Source of the DNA: Sambucus nigra
Lineage: Eukaryota; Streptophyta; Magnoliopsida; Dipsacales; Adoxaceae
NCBI GenBank assembly: GCA_949130495.1
Contig: OX422221.1
Location: 31,803,224 to 31,867,223 of the forward strand
Direction: 5' to 3'
Length of the DNA: 64,000 nucleotides
The notes under the pieces were generated by a model, which did not search any database, had not been told where the DNA came from, and worked only from the letters and a program-made list of their open reading frames with translations. The position numbers and the translations under genes were made by a program. Below, piece after piece: positions 24,029 through 35,775 of this stretch (the stretch's first letter is position 1; the number at the start of each line of letters is the position of its first letter).

Positions 24029-24199
24029 AATTGGTATCAGAGCTAGAAAACATTATTTATTTGTTTTTTGATCATGTGTGTTTGTTTACCTCTCTTGTGT
24101 TTGTTTTCCCTTCATGGATTCTCTAAGCGTCGACGATCTACATTGTTTGAATTTAAAGTTTGCAAATCATATTAATGTTTTGGGGAAATAAAATTATGG

Positions 24200-24905
24200 T
24201 CTCAAAAATAAGATCGAATATTTGCAAACGTTTCAAATTCAAAGAGATATTTGCCGTGAACATTTTAGTTCCTTATTTAAAGTTTTTAATATGATAAAAT
24301 TGGGCAAAAATGAGAATGATGATAGAGGCCTCATTTTAGAAAAAGAGTTAGAGGATTTAAAAAATTCTAAAGTTTGTGCCGTTGAGGATAATAATTCGAT
24401 TAATGATTTGTGGCATGAGAAAAGGATCTTAGAGATAAGTTTGCTCATATTGAAAGGGAGAGAGATAACCTTCTAGGGGTAATTGATAATTTAAAGAAGG
24501 AGTCCCGAAAGTTTGAGGAGTCTAATCGTTTGCTTAAGTCGAAAGTTTTTAAGTTAAAAAATAATTTAAATGACTCGAGTAGTGATGGTAGAGGCTTATC
24601 TTATTCTAGTGGTAAAATATAAAGGCCAAAACCATAGTTTGTTTTTGAGTGTCAACCACATCCGAGGGTATTAGAAAAGGTCAACCTAAAGGTCCCATTC
24701 CTAGTCGTGTTTTCACATGTTCGCATTGTGGTAGGAAAGGTCACCTTAGGAGCTTTTTTTTTATCTTAGAAAAGACCCTAGGAAGATTAAACGTACTATC
24801 CCATTGGTTACCAAAACCCCTTTTGTTAAGTATACACCTGTTTGGGTTAGGAAATCCGTTTTGGAGATGCTAAATGCTTCGTTGGTTGATTCTCACATGC
24901 ATGCA
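24200..24905 (+). pseudogene. element C gag remnant: coiled coil and second zinc knuckle only
   Basis: The frame at 24222-24476 gives LEKELEDLKNSKVCAVEDNNSINDLWHEKRILE. After a frame change IERERDNLLGVIDNLKKESRKFEESNRLLKSKVFKLKNNLNDSSS follows, then VFTCSHCGRKGHLRSFFF at about 24710-24765. These correspond to the coiled coil and the C-terminal knuckle of the element A gag (GERDSLRGLMESLKKELLAFEERNVLLESNILELQNKLKDSS; VFTCTHCGRKGHLRKFC). In the knuckle the last cysteine is replaced by Phe. The N-terminal capsid half and first knuckle are absent, so the element was internally deleted before or after insertion. Confidence 0.8.
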
Positions 24906-26165
24906 CATGATTCATCTCTTGCTATTTCTTATGGATAGTTTCTTGCATATTTTGTCATATGCTAGCCCTTGCATCATGGTTTATTATTTTCTAGTGATAT
25001 GACATGTTTCTCTCTTTGTATTTTATTTTTCATTTGTTTGAGTCCTATTTGAAAAATACAAAAAGATTTTGTTTTTGAGAAAAATTTTGAAAATCCAAAA
25101 AGATTTTTCTTTTCTTTGAGTCAAAATATGTTTGAAAAGCCAAAAATATTTTATTTTTTTTGTTTTTGAGTTTACATGTTTGATGTGGCATATTGGTGTG
25201 CTTGAACCCCCCATCGTTTTATTATCCATGTGGCTAGGACATTTAGTCATTATTATCCATACTTAGAATGATCTTATCCATCTTTTATATGGGGTTGTTT
25301 CGAAGTTGATATGCATTTTAATTCGAATTTTTATATATGCCAACATTTCACACATGCACGAGTTTATATGTATGTTCGAACGACAGAATCAAAAATGGCT
25401 TCTGATTGGTTTGCAGTCCTCGGGTTCGAATTGGTATATTTTTGGTATTGTGGGAAGCATTTCTGGATTGTTTGTTTTATATGCAGGTTCTTTTATGTTC
25501 CATATTAGTATTTTTCGCATGAGTCCATTTATCACACTTGATTTGATTGGTATATTCATTGTGTGATTCCTTGGTTTAGTAGCTAATGATTTATCATTGC
25601 TTGATCATATTTAACTGCTTATTTCATGATTATCTAGCGTTTTTCAATTCTCAAATTGAATTCATCTTGATTTAAATTTGTTTCATTTTGTCATGCTAGA
25701 TATTTCATATTGGTTTGTCTTTTCACCGGATTGTCTATTCGAGACAAAAAGGGGGAGATATGTATGTGATGTAGGGCAAGATTTGTTGAGCGCTTGCTTC
25801 TATTGATATCTCGATTTACATATTGTTTTATTATATTTGTTTCAAATTGGTATCAATTAATTGCTCACATGTTTCAAATGATTTGTTCTTATTAGAAATA
25901 TAAATTGGTATCATTTGTTCCTCCATACTTCACTGGGTATTTATTTGTCTGTTTCATGTGTGTAGGTATGCTTCAGCGATTCGAGATGTCAAGACTACAT
26001 CACATTAAGACAGTTTATGCTTGATGGTTCTTCATATACTAGTCCGTGTCCTGTAATTTTTGATTTTGGGTTTATGGGATAGGATTTAGGCATCATACGG
26101 CTTGATGCCCCGGTTAGGCATTTCACTGGTTTAGTTTCGTCCCAGAATAGTCAAAGTGGGAGATT
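24906..26165 (+). other. element C post-gag non-coding region
   Basis: No open frame resembles pol. The stretch has repeated AAAAAGATTTT motifs (25055-25165), a 'GTGGCATATTGGTGTG...GTGGCTAGGACATTT' block (25185-25245) and an internal purine tract (AAAAAGGGGGAGATATG, 25745-25760). All of these have counterparts in A and, in part, B. Confidence 0.75.
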
Positions 26166-27404
26166 TGTAAGGATATAAATTTCCAATTATGTCCCTGTAT
26201 TGTTTTGACTTAATTTCGTGAATAAAACTGTGTTTGTAATATGTCATAGGGATATGTTTATATGTCTCACGATCCCACTCGGTCTATGACGTATTGAAGA
26301 AATTATAGACGTTGCGGCAAAGCTTCAAAGAATTAATCACGCCGAAGTTTAATTGGTGCAAGTTTAATCGTCTTCAAAGTTAATTTCATTCCGAGATCAC
26401 TCAGGTATGAATGCGTATAATTTATGGTGCTCAGAATTATTTTATAAAAGATAAGGATGTAATTTTTATAAAGAAAAATGTTTTTAAATGTTTTAAAAGG
26501 TTTATACTACGTTTTTATTCTGATAAGTTTGAATAGGAGTTTGACTTATTTAAATCTCTCTTTGAAGAGATGTTTTGAATAAAAAATCAAAAAGTTAACT
26601 ATGTCGCTAGAACGACATCAGATCTCATTCGAACGAGATGCTGATGTTGCTCGAATGACATGCTTAAGTCGTTCGAACGACACATTTTTCGAGGCGGCAT
26701 TTTAATCCTATTTAAACTGTGTTTTCATCATAATTTCGTATGTGTGCATTCGGAAAAAATAGTATTCGACCAGAACATTGTTTACACATCTTTTCTAAGG
26801 TTTACAAAGCATAAACACATCCTTAGGGTTTGCAAAGATCCGACTTATCATTCTTATATTTTTAAGTGATCTTGCATGCACCAAAGTTGTTTGTTGTACA
26901 CATTGAACATCAAAGGGTTTTGTGGTGAAGAAGCGACGGACATCATGTTCGACATCGTAGACGAATAAAAGCCATATCGGTGGACACCGAGACATATGTG
27001 GACGCGTGTGTTGTGGGCAGGTATCGTGGAAGATGAAATTTCTGCGTGGGCACTATTGAATAACGGTTAAATATCAGAAGGAGCGTCAAGACCCGTGGGG
27101 ATCGAGTCTTAGTGTAAGGCTAATCTTTCTTTGTAAAACCATTGTTCATAGTGATTGTCTGGCTTGGGCTGTCCGAGGTTGTTTCCCGTTTTGGGTTTTT
27201 TCCTCATACATCCGGCGTTGTGAGTATTCTTTACTTTACTTTACTTGCTTTAATCACTAGATGCATGTTTAGGATTAATCAAGATAAAATTGGTTTAAAG
27301 TAAGAATTGGGTTTTCACAACTTGGTTTGGTGCATAATTAAAAGTTGGATCTTTTTCGGAGAAAATTTGGTTTTATTTGAAACACACATATTGGTCACTC
27401 TCCA
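26166..27404 (+). repeat. 3' LTR of element C
   Basis: Starts TGTAAGGATATAAATTTCC and ends GGTCACTCTCCA, directly followed by ATGCA. It is collinear with the left LTR, with the same length and scattered substitutions. A short frame at 26660-26869 is LTR sequence, not a gene. Confidence 0.92.
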
Positions 27405-27409
27405 ATGCA

Positions 27410-27925
27410 AAAAATTTTAGGGACTCGAGTCAAGGTTAGTTGAGATAAAAGAGAATTTCAGGAACCTTATTTGTGTCAAATTTGATTTGGAATTACGGTC
27501 GAAAACATTGAATAAGATATTAGTCACCGTCCATATAGATGATGATAAGAGTGGAATTGTCTTCAATAATCAATATAATTCCTCTATCGGAGCCAAGACC
27601 ATGCATTTGAAATAGTCAATCAATGCTAGGAACATTGGTAAAGGACAACCCTTAGGTAATACCACTCTTTACATTCACACTTGCACTCATTGCGGTAGGA
27701 AAAGTCACCTTAGGCATTTTTTCTATAATCTTAAAAACGGTCCTAGAAAGTCAAAGAACATGGTCACCAAGGTTCACAAAACCCTTAAGTGCCACATTAC
27801 ACCTACGTGGGTTAGGAAATTCGATTTAGAGGCTTCACATATTAGACTTGTTGATTGTCATGCACGTGATACTTCCCATGTTATATCTAATGGTTTAATG
27901 CGTTCGCATGTTTGCATACACTAGA
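27410..27925 (+). pseudogene. element B gag, C-terminal part with second zinc knuckle
   Basis: Beyond element C the gag of B resumes. NLICVKFDLELRSKTLNKI matches SSNVKFDLECRSEKLDKI of the element A gag, followed by HTCTHCGRKSHLRHFFYNLKNGPRKSKNM near 27685-27760, matching the CTHCGRKGHLRKFCFDLKR knuckle. The last cysteine is again Phe. TWVRKFDLEASHIRLVD resembles the WVRKSDL tail of A. Confidence 0.85.
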
Positions 27926-29420
27926 TTTTATGCTTCATAATATATATTTTTGGTAGTTGAATGTTGATTGAGTATATTTTATTTTGATTTTTGATTTATT
28001 CGGTCGTATTAAAAAATTCAAAAATATTTTGTTTGTCTTATGAGTTTTTTTGTTTTCAAATTGGTAATTTTTTTAAATTTTTTTTAGAAAAACTCGAAAA
28101 GATTTTTGTTTTTTCTTCGTGTATTTTAGTTTTACACATTTTATGTGGCATATTGTTCCGTTTGAATCCAATTCATTGTCTACTTTACAGTGAATAGAAC
28201 ATTTGGTTATGATTGTCAATACTTAGATAGTTCTTAACCATGCTTGAATGGAGTTATTTCGACTTTGATTTACTTTATGGATTCAACTTTGTATATGCCT
28301 CCGCACACACATTCACGAGCTATTTGAATGTTAACTTCACATATTATATTTGATCTATAAGATATGTTCTCCCATCAATATTGTCATCTACATATTTTAT
28401 GACTATGAGGGATTTATGCATATAAAAACTATTTCCCGTGAGAATGATTGATTGAAAAATATGAGGGTGCACGGGAAAGGACTACGAAAGGAGTAAATCT
28501 CCTTTTTAGGAAAGCCACTGCTAGCAAGAGCCTAATGAAAATATGATTGGAAATAAAAACATGGAAATTTCCAAAGGCCAACACGTTTAGTTTGTTTGAT
28601 TTTAAGTAGTGATAGCTTCAAAAGAATTGAGGGAGAAGAATATATGTTATATGTGTATCTTTTGAGGGTGTTATAGTTGAAGATCAACGAGTTTGCACAA
28701 TAAATCATAGTTATGATTACTTTATCATTATACCATTGATTTGTAGAATCATAAATATTCTAACCTTGTCTGCATTGTGATTTTTTGTTCATAGATTTCA
28801 CTTTATCTTGTTATTTGAGGCTAAACCTTAGCCTGTTATAATTTGCGGTTAAATAAAAGTCCCTAAATATATTTGATTGTTGGGGTCATAATTCATTATA
28901 TCTAGTTAAGGTCCATTAATTCCATCCAAAATGTTTAGATATATTGATACTATGCTAATGTGTAAAGCTTATGTAATTTGTGTCGAGTTTTTGTGGTTGT
29001 TTTTATACATAAAGCCAGGATCTCCAACATACCTCCAAGAAACATACCTATGAACCTACCTAGTTTTTTAAAATAGTAAAAAAAACATTACTTAACCAAA
29101 CTCGGCAATATGATCTACATAGTGAGGATATCATCTACAAATAGTGAGGATATCATCTACACAAATAATCATTAAATAATTCAACCCAAAAATGGTTGAA
29201 ATGAAAAGTGGGTATATGTGAGCATTTTTCGGTCATTCAAATTTTTTCTATCATCTCATCAACTTTTAGATTGAATTTTTAGATGATTTTTTTTGTAGAT
29301 GATCAACTAATTATGTATATCATGTATATCGAGTTTGGTTTAAAAAGGACATTTTTTTTACTATTTTTAAAAAATGGGTATGTTCACAAGCATGTTAAGT
29401 GAGGTATGTTGGAGAGTCTG

Positions 29421-29472
<52 letters not shown>

Positions 29473-30255
29473 TGTGTGTGTGTGTACGCGTGTGTTGATA
29501 TTTCATTAATATATTGTGCATATTTATATATATGGTAACATTTTTGAGTCTACGTGGTTTGCATTTAATCCATGTTTTCCATATGTTTTATCATTGGATT
29601 TTATTTGACTTCCTATGTAATCATATTGGTATCTTTCTTTTGGTGCAATCAAATTTCGTACCTCATTTGGTAATTTCAAATTTTGTATAATACTTCATTG
29701 ATTATTCATATTGGTATCTTTTTGCATTGATATTGATATTCTTTAATCATTTCTTGGATTAATTGAGCTTGCCATGTTGCATTTTTTTTCCACACTATTG
29801 CATGATTTTATCACTTCATCCCTATATCTATTGATATAATATGTTCGCACAGTTAGGGGAAGATTTGGTTTATGAGGGAGATTTTTTTTTATGAATTTTA
29901 TCCTTGTCTATTCTTGAACAAAAAAGGGGATAAATGGTATCGTTCCTTTTATGATTAGGATATCTTTATCTTAAGGGGAGACGTCTTACCTATCTAGAGA
30001 TTGTTAGACATAGTTTGAATTTTATTGTTATGCGGATTTTAGACTTATTATATTCTCTTTTCATTTAAAGGTGTGTTTAAGTGTGAATATTTACAACATG
30101 CGATGAAATTTTCTAGCGTTCAAAGTTACTATGACTTTGTGTTTAGGAAGCATCTGTAATCTTTTTCTTTTGGGATTGGTCATTGAGTCTTATTAGAGAA
30201 CTTGACTCCCCATAGTTTTTTTGGTTTTGTCTCGGAATAGACAAAGGGGGGGACT
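27926..30255 (+). other. element B post-gag non-coding region with multiple purine tracts
   Basis: No pol similarity in any frame. Blocks shared with element A include 'TTTTATGTGGCATA', 'GAACATTTGGTTATGATTGTCAAT', 'GTGCACGGGAAAGGACTACGAAAGGA' (28470-28500) and several polypurine tracts before the 3' LTR (29862-29873, 29923-29933, 29972-29980, 30242-30254). A TG repeat interrupts it. Confidence 0.8.
29423..29485. repeat. TG dinucleotide microsatellite
   Basis: About 63 bases of nearly pure TG with one interruption (GAG) near 29470, within the non-coding part of element B. Confidence 0.95.
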
Positions 30256-31596
30256 TGTAAGAACAAGTTTCGAATCGATTCAATTTGTTTGTAATTGGCA
30301 TTTTTATGGACAAAACATTTGAGTCAATGGTTAGGCTTTATATTGTCGAACTCATATGCCTGTGACTTATTTGATGCTGACAAAATGTCCAAGCTTCATA
30401 GTTGATATACATCGTGTTATGTTTTTCATACTAATTTTGTCTTCATGTTTACCAAGGATCTCGTAAGGTATGGATTCATTTTGAATATGGTCCTTGTATT
30501 TTTTTAAGGGTGTCTGTTCTTCAACTAAATTTTTTGGAACTATTTTTAATGTTTTTTTGAAAAAAACATTTTTTAGTTTCGGTTCGTTTGAACAAACTCT
30601 AACCTTGTTGGAACGAAGGTCTGTTGTTAATAAAACAACCTTTAGAAGCTTATTAGAATGGATATAACAAACATAAAATGGTCATTGTTGGTCAAATAGA
30701 ATGGGACCCGTTGAAAGCTTGTTTCACGTTCGTAAGAACAAAAAAGGCTTCTCGTTCGAATGAACTTCATTCTCAATAGAAAAAAAATGAATTCTCGTTG
30801 AGATGATTTATGGAATCTCGTTCGAAACAGTTTTTTTCCTCAAAATTTGTGTTTTCTCTCTTTAAGGTGTGTTAGACTTAACTTTTTAAGAACTTTTAGC
30901 AAAAATTAATTCCCTACCCATTTACAAAAGTTCTAATTCACCCTTTTAGTTTAATAATCTAAGTATCCATATTCACATGATTTGAGATATTTCATTGGGG
31001 AACCAAGGTTTATTTCTAATCATCTTGGGTTGATAACGAGTTTCTTGTTGTGGAGTCTCTACTTGGTTTGATATGTGGAAGTGAAGAAGTAGTGTTCCGT
31101 GATCCTATTCTGTACCCAGTTTCTGAACCTCGTCAGTAGATACCATGATGCATGTGGATTTGCGTGCTATGAAAGATTACGTGGGTGGACTCCTATATTG
31201 CATTATGGATGAATGGCCGAAGATAGAAGAGCGTCAAAATCCTATGAGGGGGACGAGTCGTTGAGTAAACCTACAGTCTAATCCTTGTAAAATCTGATCA
31301 CAATCATCTATTTGGATGGGTTATCCGAGGTTTTTCCCTTTATGTTTTTTCTAGTACCTAGGCATGTTGTGGATGATTTTTTATTTTATCTCCTTATGAC
31401 CTAGATGCATGTTTTAGGTTCAATTGATAAAATTGGGAAATTTTTTTTTTCGCGACAAACAGTTTAATTTGGTGAAAATATTTATTGGGTTTAATTTTTT
31501 TAAAGTTTTTATCTTTAAAATTAAAATACATAAAAATATACTTTTTTTAAGCTCGGACCTTCCCTACCTAAACACACGACTTATAGGGCCTTCTCA
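30256..31596 (+). repeat. 3' LTR of element B
   Basis: Starts TGTAAGAACAAGTTTCG and ends GGGCCTTCTCA, followed by the duplicated TCACC. It aligns with 20140-21511 throughout with many substitutions and small indels. The palindrome-like motif cluster lies at 30585-30830. Confidence 0.88.
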
Positions 31597-34500
31597 TCAC
31601 CATGTTCTCAAATCGGGAGTCCCATAGGGACACAATTATTTCCTACGAGTTCATTGGTCCCTTGTGAAGTGTTATTGACCTTTCTCTATACATAGTTATA
31701 AGTAGTTAGAGTAAAATAATTAAGATCCGAGTTACGAAAGATAAAAGATGCGCGCATTGATCAAAACAATGAAGTCATTTATAATGAACACCACCTGAAG
31801 TGAGATGAAAACGCTATTAATGAATTATCTGATAACCTAATTATTATATGAAAAATTAATCCCAAGTCTAGATCTTTCTAAATTATCATCATATTATCAA
31901 ACGGAGACTCCCATCAGGACATGATCAGTTACTACGAGTCACATTAGTCTTGTGCATGGTGTTAGTGCGTCTTTTCGGGCCGCTTGGTTGCATTTTTTTG
32001 TTTTCTCCCTTTAATGGCATGTTATTACCCTAAGTATAGAAATTTTCAAATTTTCATCATATTCGCAAGGTGTTCATTTTTCGAGTCGTTTGGTGGTTGT
32101 TTCGCATTATTGAATTTTAATGGCATGTTATTAATCCTAAGTCTATAGATTTAAAAAATGATACTCACATTTTCAAACTGGGATTCTTATAAGGACACAA
32201 TCAGTTTCTATAGGTTACTTTGATCGCGTGTGAGGTGTTCATGTCTAATTACATGCCATTTGCTCCCTTTTTTTCGTTTTCTTCATTTGACGAAATGTGT
32301 TCAAGCGTAAGGGTAGAGATTTTCAAATTATCATCGTATTCTTAAACTTTGATTCCCGTGAGGATACAATTAGTTTCTATGAGTAACATTGGTCAATTAC
32401 AGGGTGTTTGTGCCTTTTTCGGGCCATTTTGTGGTTGTTTTGCATTTTCACCATTTAAAGACATGTTTTAGGCATATGTCTAGAGGTTTGCAAATTATCA
32501 TCATATTCTCAAACAGGGTGTTCCGTGAGGACATGACCAGTTCCTACGCGTTACATTGGTTCCATGAAAGGTTGTCGTGCCTATTTTTTGGGCCATTTTG
32601 TGGTTGTTTTGCATTTTTCTCCCTGTAACAACATTTTTCATGCCTAAATGTAGAGATTTGCAAATTATCGTGATATTCTGAAATCCAGAGTGCCATGAGG
32701 ACATAGTTAGTCATTACGAGTTACATTGGTCTCTTGTGAGGTGTTTGTGACTCTTTTCTATCCGTTTAGTAGTTATGATGTATTTTCTCCGTTTAATAGA
32801 ATATTTTTGAGCCTATGTTTAGAGATTTGTAAATAATCATCATATTCTTAAAATTGTAGTCCCATGAGGACACCGTCAGTTCCTACAGGTTGCATTCATC
32901 CTGTGAAAGTTCTTCGTGCCTCTTTTTAGGACATTTGGTAATTGTTTTGCATTTTCACCACTTAAATGACATGTTTTTAGATTTAAGTCTAGAAGTTTTA
33001 AAAATGTCATCATATATTCAAATCAGGAGTTCCGCAAGGACATGATCAATCCCTATGAGTAATGTAGCTCCCGTGCATGGTGTATGTTTGTCTTTTTGGG
33101 CCATTCCATGGTTGTTTTTCCTTTCTCCCATGCAAGGTGTTCATGCCTATTTTCGAGTCATTTTGTGGTTGTTTTGCATTTCCCCATTTAATGGTATATT
33201 TCAAGCCTAATAATGGATATTGGGAAATTATTGTCATATTTTCTAAATGGGAGTGTCATGAGGATGTGGTCAATTCCTATAAGTTACAATGGTAACATAT
33301 GAGGTATTTGTGCCTCTTTTCGGGCCCTTTCGTGGTTGTCTTGCATTTTTTCCTGTTAACGACATGATTTTAAGCCCAAGTTTAGATATTTCCAAATTAT
33401 CATCATATTCTCAAACTTGAAGTCCCATTAGGACATGGTTAGTTCCAATGGGTTACATTGGTCCCGTGCGAAGAGTTCATACCTCTTTCTGACCATTTGG
33501 CGGTTGTTTTGTGCTTTCTCCATTTAATGGAATGTTTTAAGCCTATGTATAGATATTTTAAAATTATCATCGTATTCTCAAAATGGAAATCTTGTGAGTA
33601 CACATTTAGTTTTTATGAGTAACATTGGTCCTGTGGGATGTACTGGTGCCTCTTTCCGAATCGTTTGGTTGTTCTTTTGCATTTTCAGCCTTTCTTTTCC
33701 TTTTTACCTTTTAACGGAATGTTTAAAATCATATTGTCAAATAGTGAGTGTCGTGAGGAAATGGTTAGTTCCTAGGAGTAACATTGGTCCCGTGCAATGT
33801 GTACGTGCCTCTATTCCGGCCGTGCGGTGGTTTGCTTGAATTTTCATCCTTTAATGGCATATTTTCAAGACTTAGTCTAAATATTTGTAAATTATTATCA
33901 TATTCTCAAACTGGGAGTTCCGTGAGGACACGGTTACTTCCTATGACTTAGAATGGTCCGGTGTGAGTTATTTATCCCTCTTTTCAGGACATTTCGTGGC
34001 TATTTTTCTTTTTTTTCTCTTTAAAGACATATTTTTTAGCTTAATCTTAGAGATTTCAAATTATTATCATATTGTCTAACCCAGAGTCCCGTGAGAACAC
34101 GATTATTTCGTACGAGTTATATTGGTTATGTGCAAGGTGTTCGTGCTTCTTTCCGAGTTGTCTATTTTTTTTTGCATTTTTCCCCTTTACTGCCATATTT
34201 TTAATCCTTGGTCTAGATATTTGAAAACTACTATCTTATTATCAAACCAACAGTTCCACGAGGACACGATTAGTTCCGACGACTTATGTTGGTCCTGTGC
34301 AAGGTGTACGTGCCTTTTTATGTGCCATTTGTTGGCTGTTTTGCATTTTTACCTTTTCTACAACAATATTTTATGCCTAAGTCTTAATAATTGAAAATAA
34401 TTATCATATTCAGAAACAGGGAGTGTCATGAGGACATCGTTAGTTCCTACGACTTACATTGGTCTCATGCGAGGTGTTTGTGCCTCTTTCTAGGTTGTTT

Positions 34501-35590
34501 AATGGATTTTTTGAGTTTTCTCCCTTTAACAACATGTTTTACGCCTAATTCTAGATTTTCTTGAAAAATATTGTCATATTCTCAAATCTATAGTTCCATG
34601 AGGATACAATAAGTTACTATAGGTTACATTGGCCCCATAAGAGGTGTTTGTGCTTCTTTTTAGGCCTATTCATGGTTGTTTTGTGTTTTTAGCCTCTGAT
34701 GGAATGTTGTGAAGCTTAAGTCTAAAGATTTAGAAATTATCATCACGTTTTGATGAGTTACATTGATCCCTTTCCAAGTGTCCATTCCTCTTTCCTGGTT
34801 GTTTTTCTTTTTCTCCCTTTAATGGCATGTTTTCAAGCCCAACTCTATATATTTAAAAATTATTATCCTATTTTCAAACATTGAGTTCCATGAGGACACG
34901 TTCAGTTTATACGAGCCCAGGTCTTTCGGGGTCGTTTGGTTGTTATTTTGTGTTTTTTCCCTCTAACATCATGTTTTCAACCCTAAGTCTAGATATTTGC
35001 AAATTATCATCATATTCTCAAAGCTAGAGTCCCGTTAATATAAGGGAATTTGCTACGAGCTACATTGATGTTGCGTGAGTTGTTTGTCGCTCTTTTTGGG
35101 TCGTTTAGTAGTTGTTTTGCATTTCTCCCTATATCGGTATGTTTTATGCTAAAGTCTAAACATTTGTGTATTATTGCCATATTATCACGTCGGGAGTCCC
35201 ATGAGGACACAATTAGTTCTGATGGGTTAATTTTGTCCCATACAAGGTGTTCACGCTTCTTTTCAAGCCGTTTGGTGGTTGTTTTTCATTTTCTCTCTTT
35301 AACGACATGTTTTCAATCTCGAGTCGTGAGATTTTCAAATTATTATCCTAATCCCAAAATCGACAGTACCACCGAGACATAGTCAATTCTTATGAGTTGT
35401 ATTTGTCCCGTGCTAGGTGTTCGTTCCTCTTTCTAGGTCATTTTGTGTATTTTTTTTCATTTTCCTTCTTTAGCGATATGTTTTTAAGCCTAAGTCTAGA
35501 GATTTTCAAATTATCACCATATTCTCAAATTGGGAGTCCCATGAGGCCACAGTTAGTTCCTATGAGTTACATTTGTTTGCATGGGGCCCA
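31597..35590 (+). repeat. diverged satellite array, about 168-bp monomers
   Basis: A unit containing 'AAATTATCATCATATTCTCAAA', 'GGGAGTCCCGTGAGGACAC', 'AGTTCCTACGAGTTACATTGGTCC', 'GTGCAAGGTGTTCGTGCCTC', 'GGTTGTTTTGCATTTTCTCCCTTTAA' and 'AAGCCTAAGTCTAGA' recurs about two dozen times. Anchor positions such as 32327, 32495, 32659, 32833, 33002, 33226, 33395, 33562, 33728, 33890, 34060, 34227, 34397, 34565, 35002, 35170, 35335 and 35508 give spacings of mostly 162-174 bases. A few monomers are shortened (near 32052, 33110, 34737). Divergence between copies is substantial, so the array is old. Because 168 is a multiple of three, some frames stay open across a monomer (35050-35382), but these are not genes. 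Confidence 0.93.
31676..31866 (+). repeat. non-monomer segment X, first copy
   Basis: This block interrupts the satellite after the 'TTGGTCCCTTGTGAAGTG' phase. It contains TATACATAGTTATAAGTAG, GATAAAAGATGCGCGCA, and GAGATGAAAACGCTATTAATGAATTA. A clearly homologous block lies at 35586-35775 at the same phase of the monomer. Confidence 0.8.
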
Positions 35591-35775
35591 TGACCTTTTT
35601 TTATACATAAATAAAAGTAGATAGAATGAAATAATGAATATCCGACTTAAAAAGGATAAAAGATGCATGCAATGAACACACAATGAATTCTTTTTGAACG
35701 AACCCCAACTTAAACGAGATGAACACCCTATTAATGAATTAATCGGGAACAAAACTATATAATAAAAGTAGTTAT
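35586..35775 (+). repeat. non-monomer segment X, second copy
   Basis: Homologous to 31676-31866 (TATACATAAATAAAAGTAG, GATAAAAGATGCATGCA, GAGATGAACACCCTATTAATGAATTA). It marks the right end of the visible array. The two copies are about 3.9 kb apart, so the array between them may be one higher-order unit. Confidence 0.8.

Larger units (their letters stand above)
22790..27404 (+). mobile_element. element C: short gag-remnant LTR retrotransposon nested in B's gag
   Basis: Two LTRs of equal length (1239 bp; 22790-24028 and 26166-27404) are flanked by the perfect target duplication ATGCA (22785-22789, 27405-27409). A primer site (TGGTATCAGAGC, 24032-24043) and a polypurine tract (CAAAGTGGGAGAT, 26152-26164) are in place. 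The 2.1-kb interior keeps only a broken C-terminal half of gag and a non-coding region, with no pol. It interrupts the gag of B, so it inserted later. The LTRs differ at scattered positions but have no net length change. Confidence 0.93.
20140..31596 (+). mobile_element. element B: gag-only Sirevirus-like LTR retrotransposon, carrying nested element C
   Basis: Two homologous LTRs (20140-21511 and 30256-31596) are flanked by the perfect 5-bp target duplication TCACC (20135-20139, 31597-31601). A tRNA-Met type primer site (TGGTATCAGA, 21515-21524) follows the left LTR, and a polypurine tract (CAAAGGGGGGGAC, about 30242-30254) precedes the right LTR. After removing element C (22790-27404) and one ATGCA copy, the interior is about 4.1 kb. 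It holds one broken gag and a non-coding region, with no trace of protease, integrase, RT or RNase H. The LTRs have diverged more than those of A or C, so this is the oldest of the three. Confidence 0.9.

Noticed and set aside
35050..35382. Open frame of 110 codons and similar frames at 32389-34394 as small genes
   Set aside because: They lie in the satellite. The period of about 168 is a multiple of three, so frames stay open across monomers; the translations are repeats of the same monomer.
31597..35590. CRISPR-like array
   Set aside because: The repeat is a full 168-bp monomer with no unique spacers, in a plant genome; it is a satellite.
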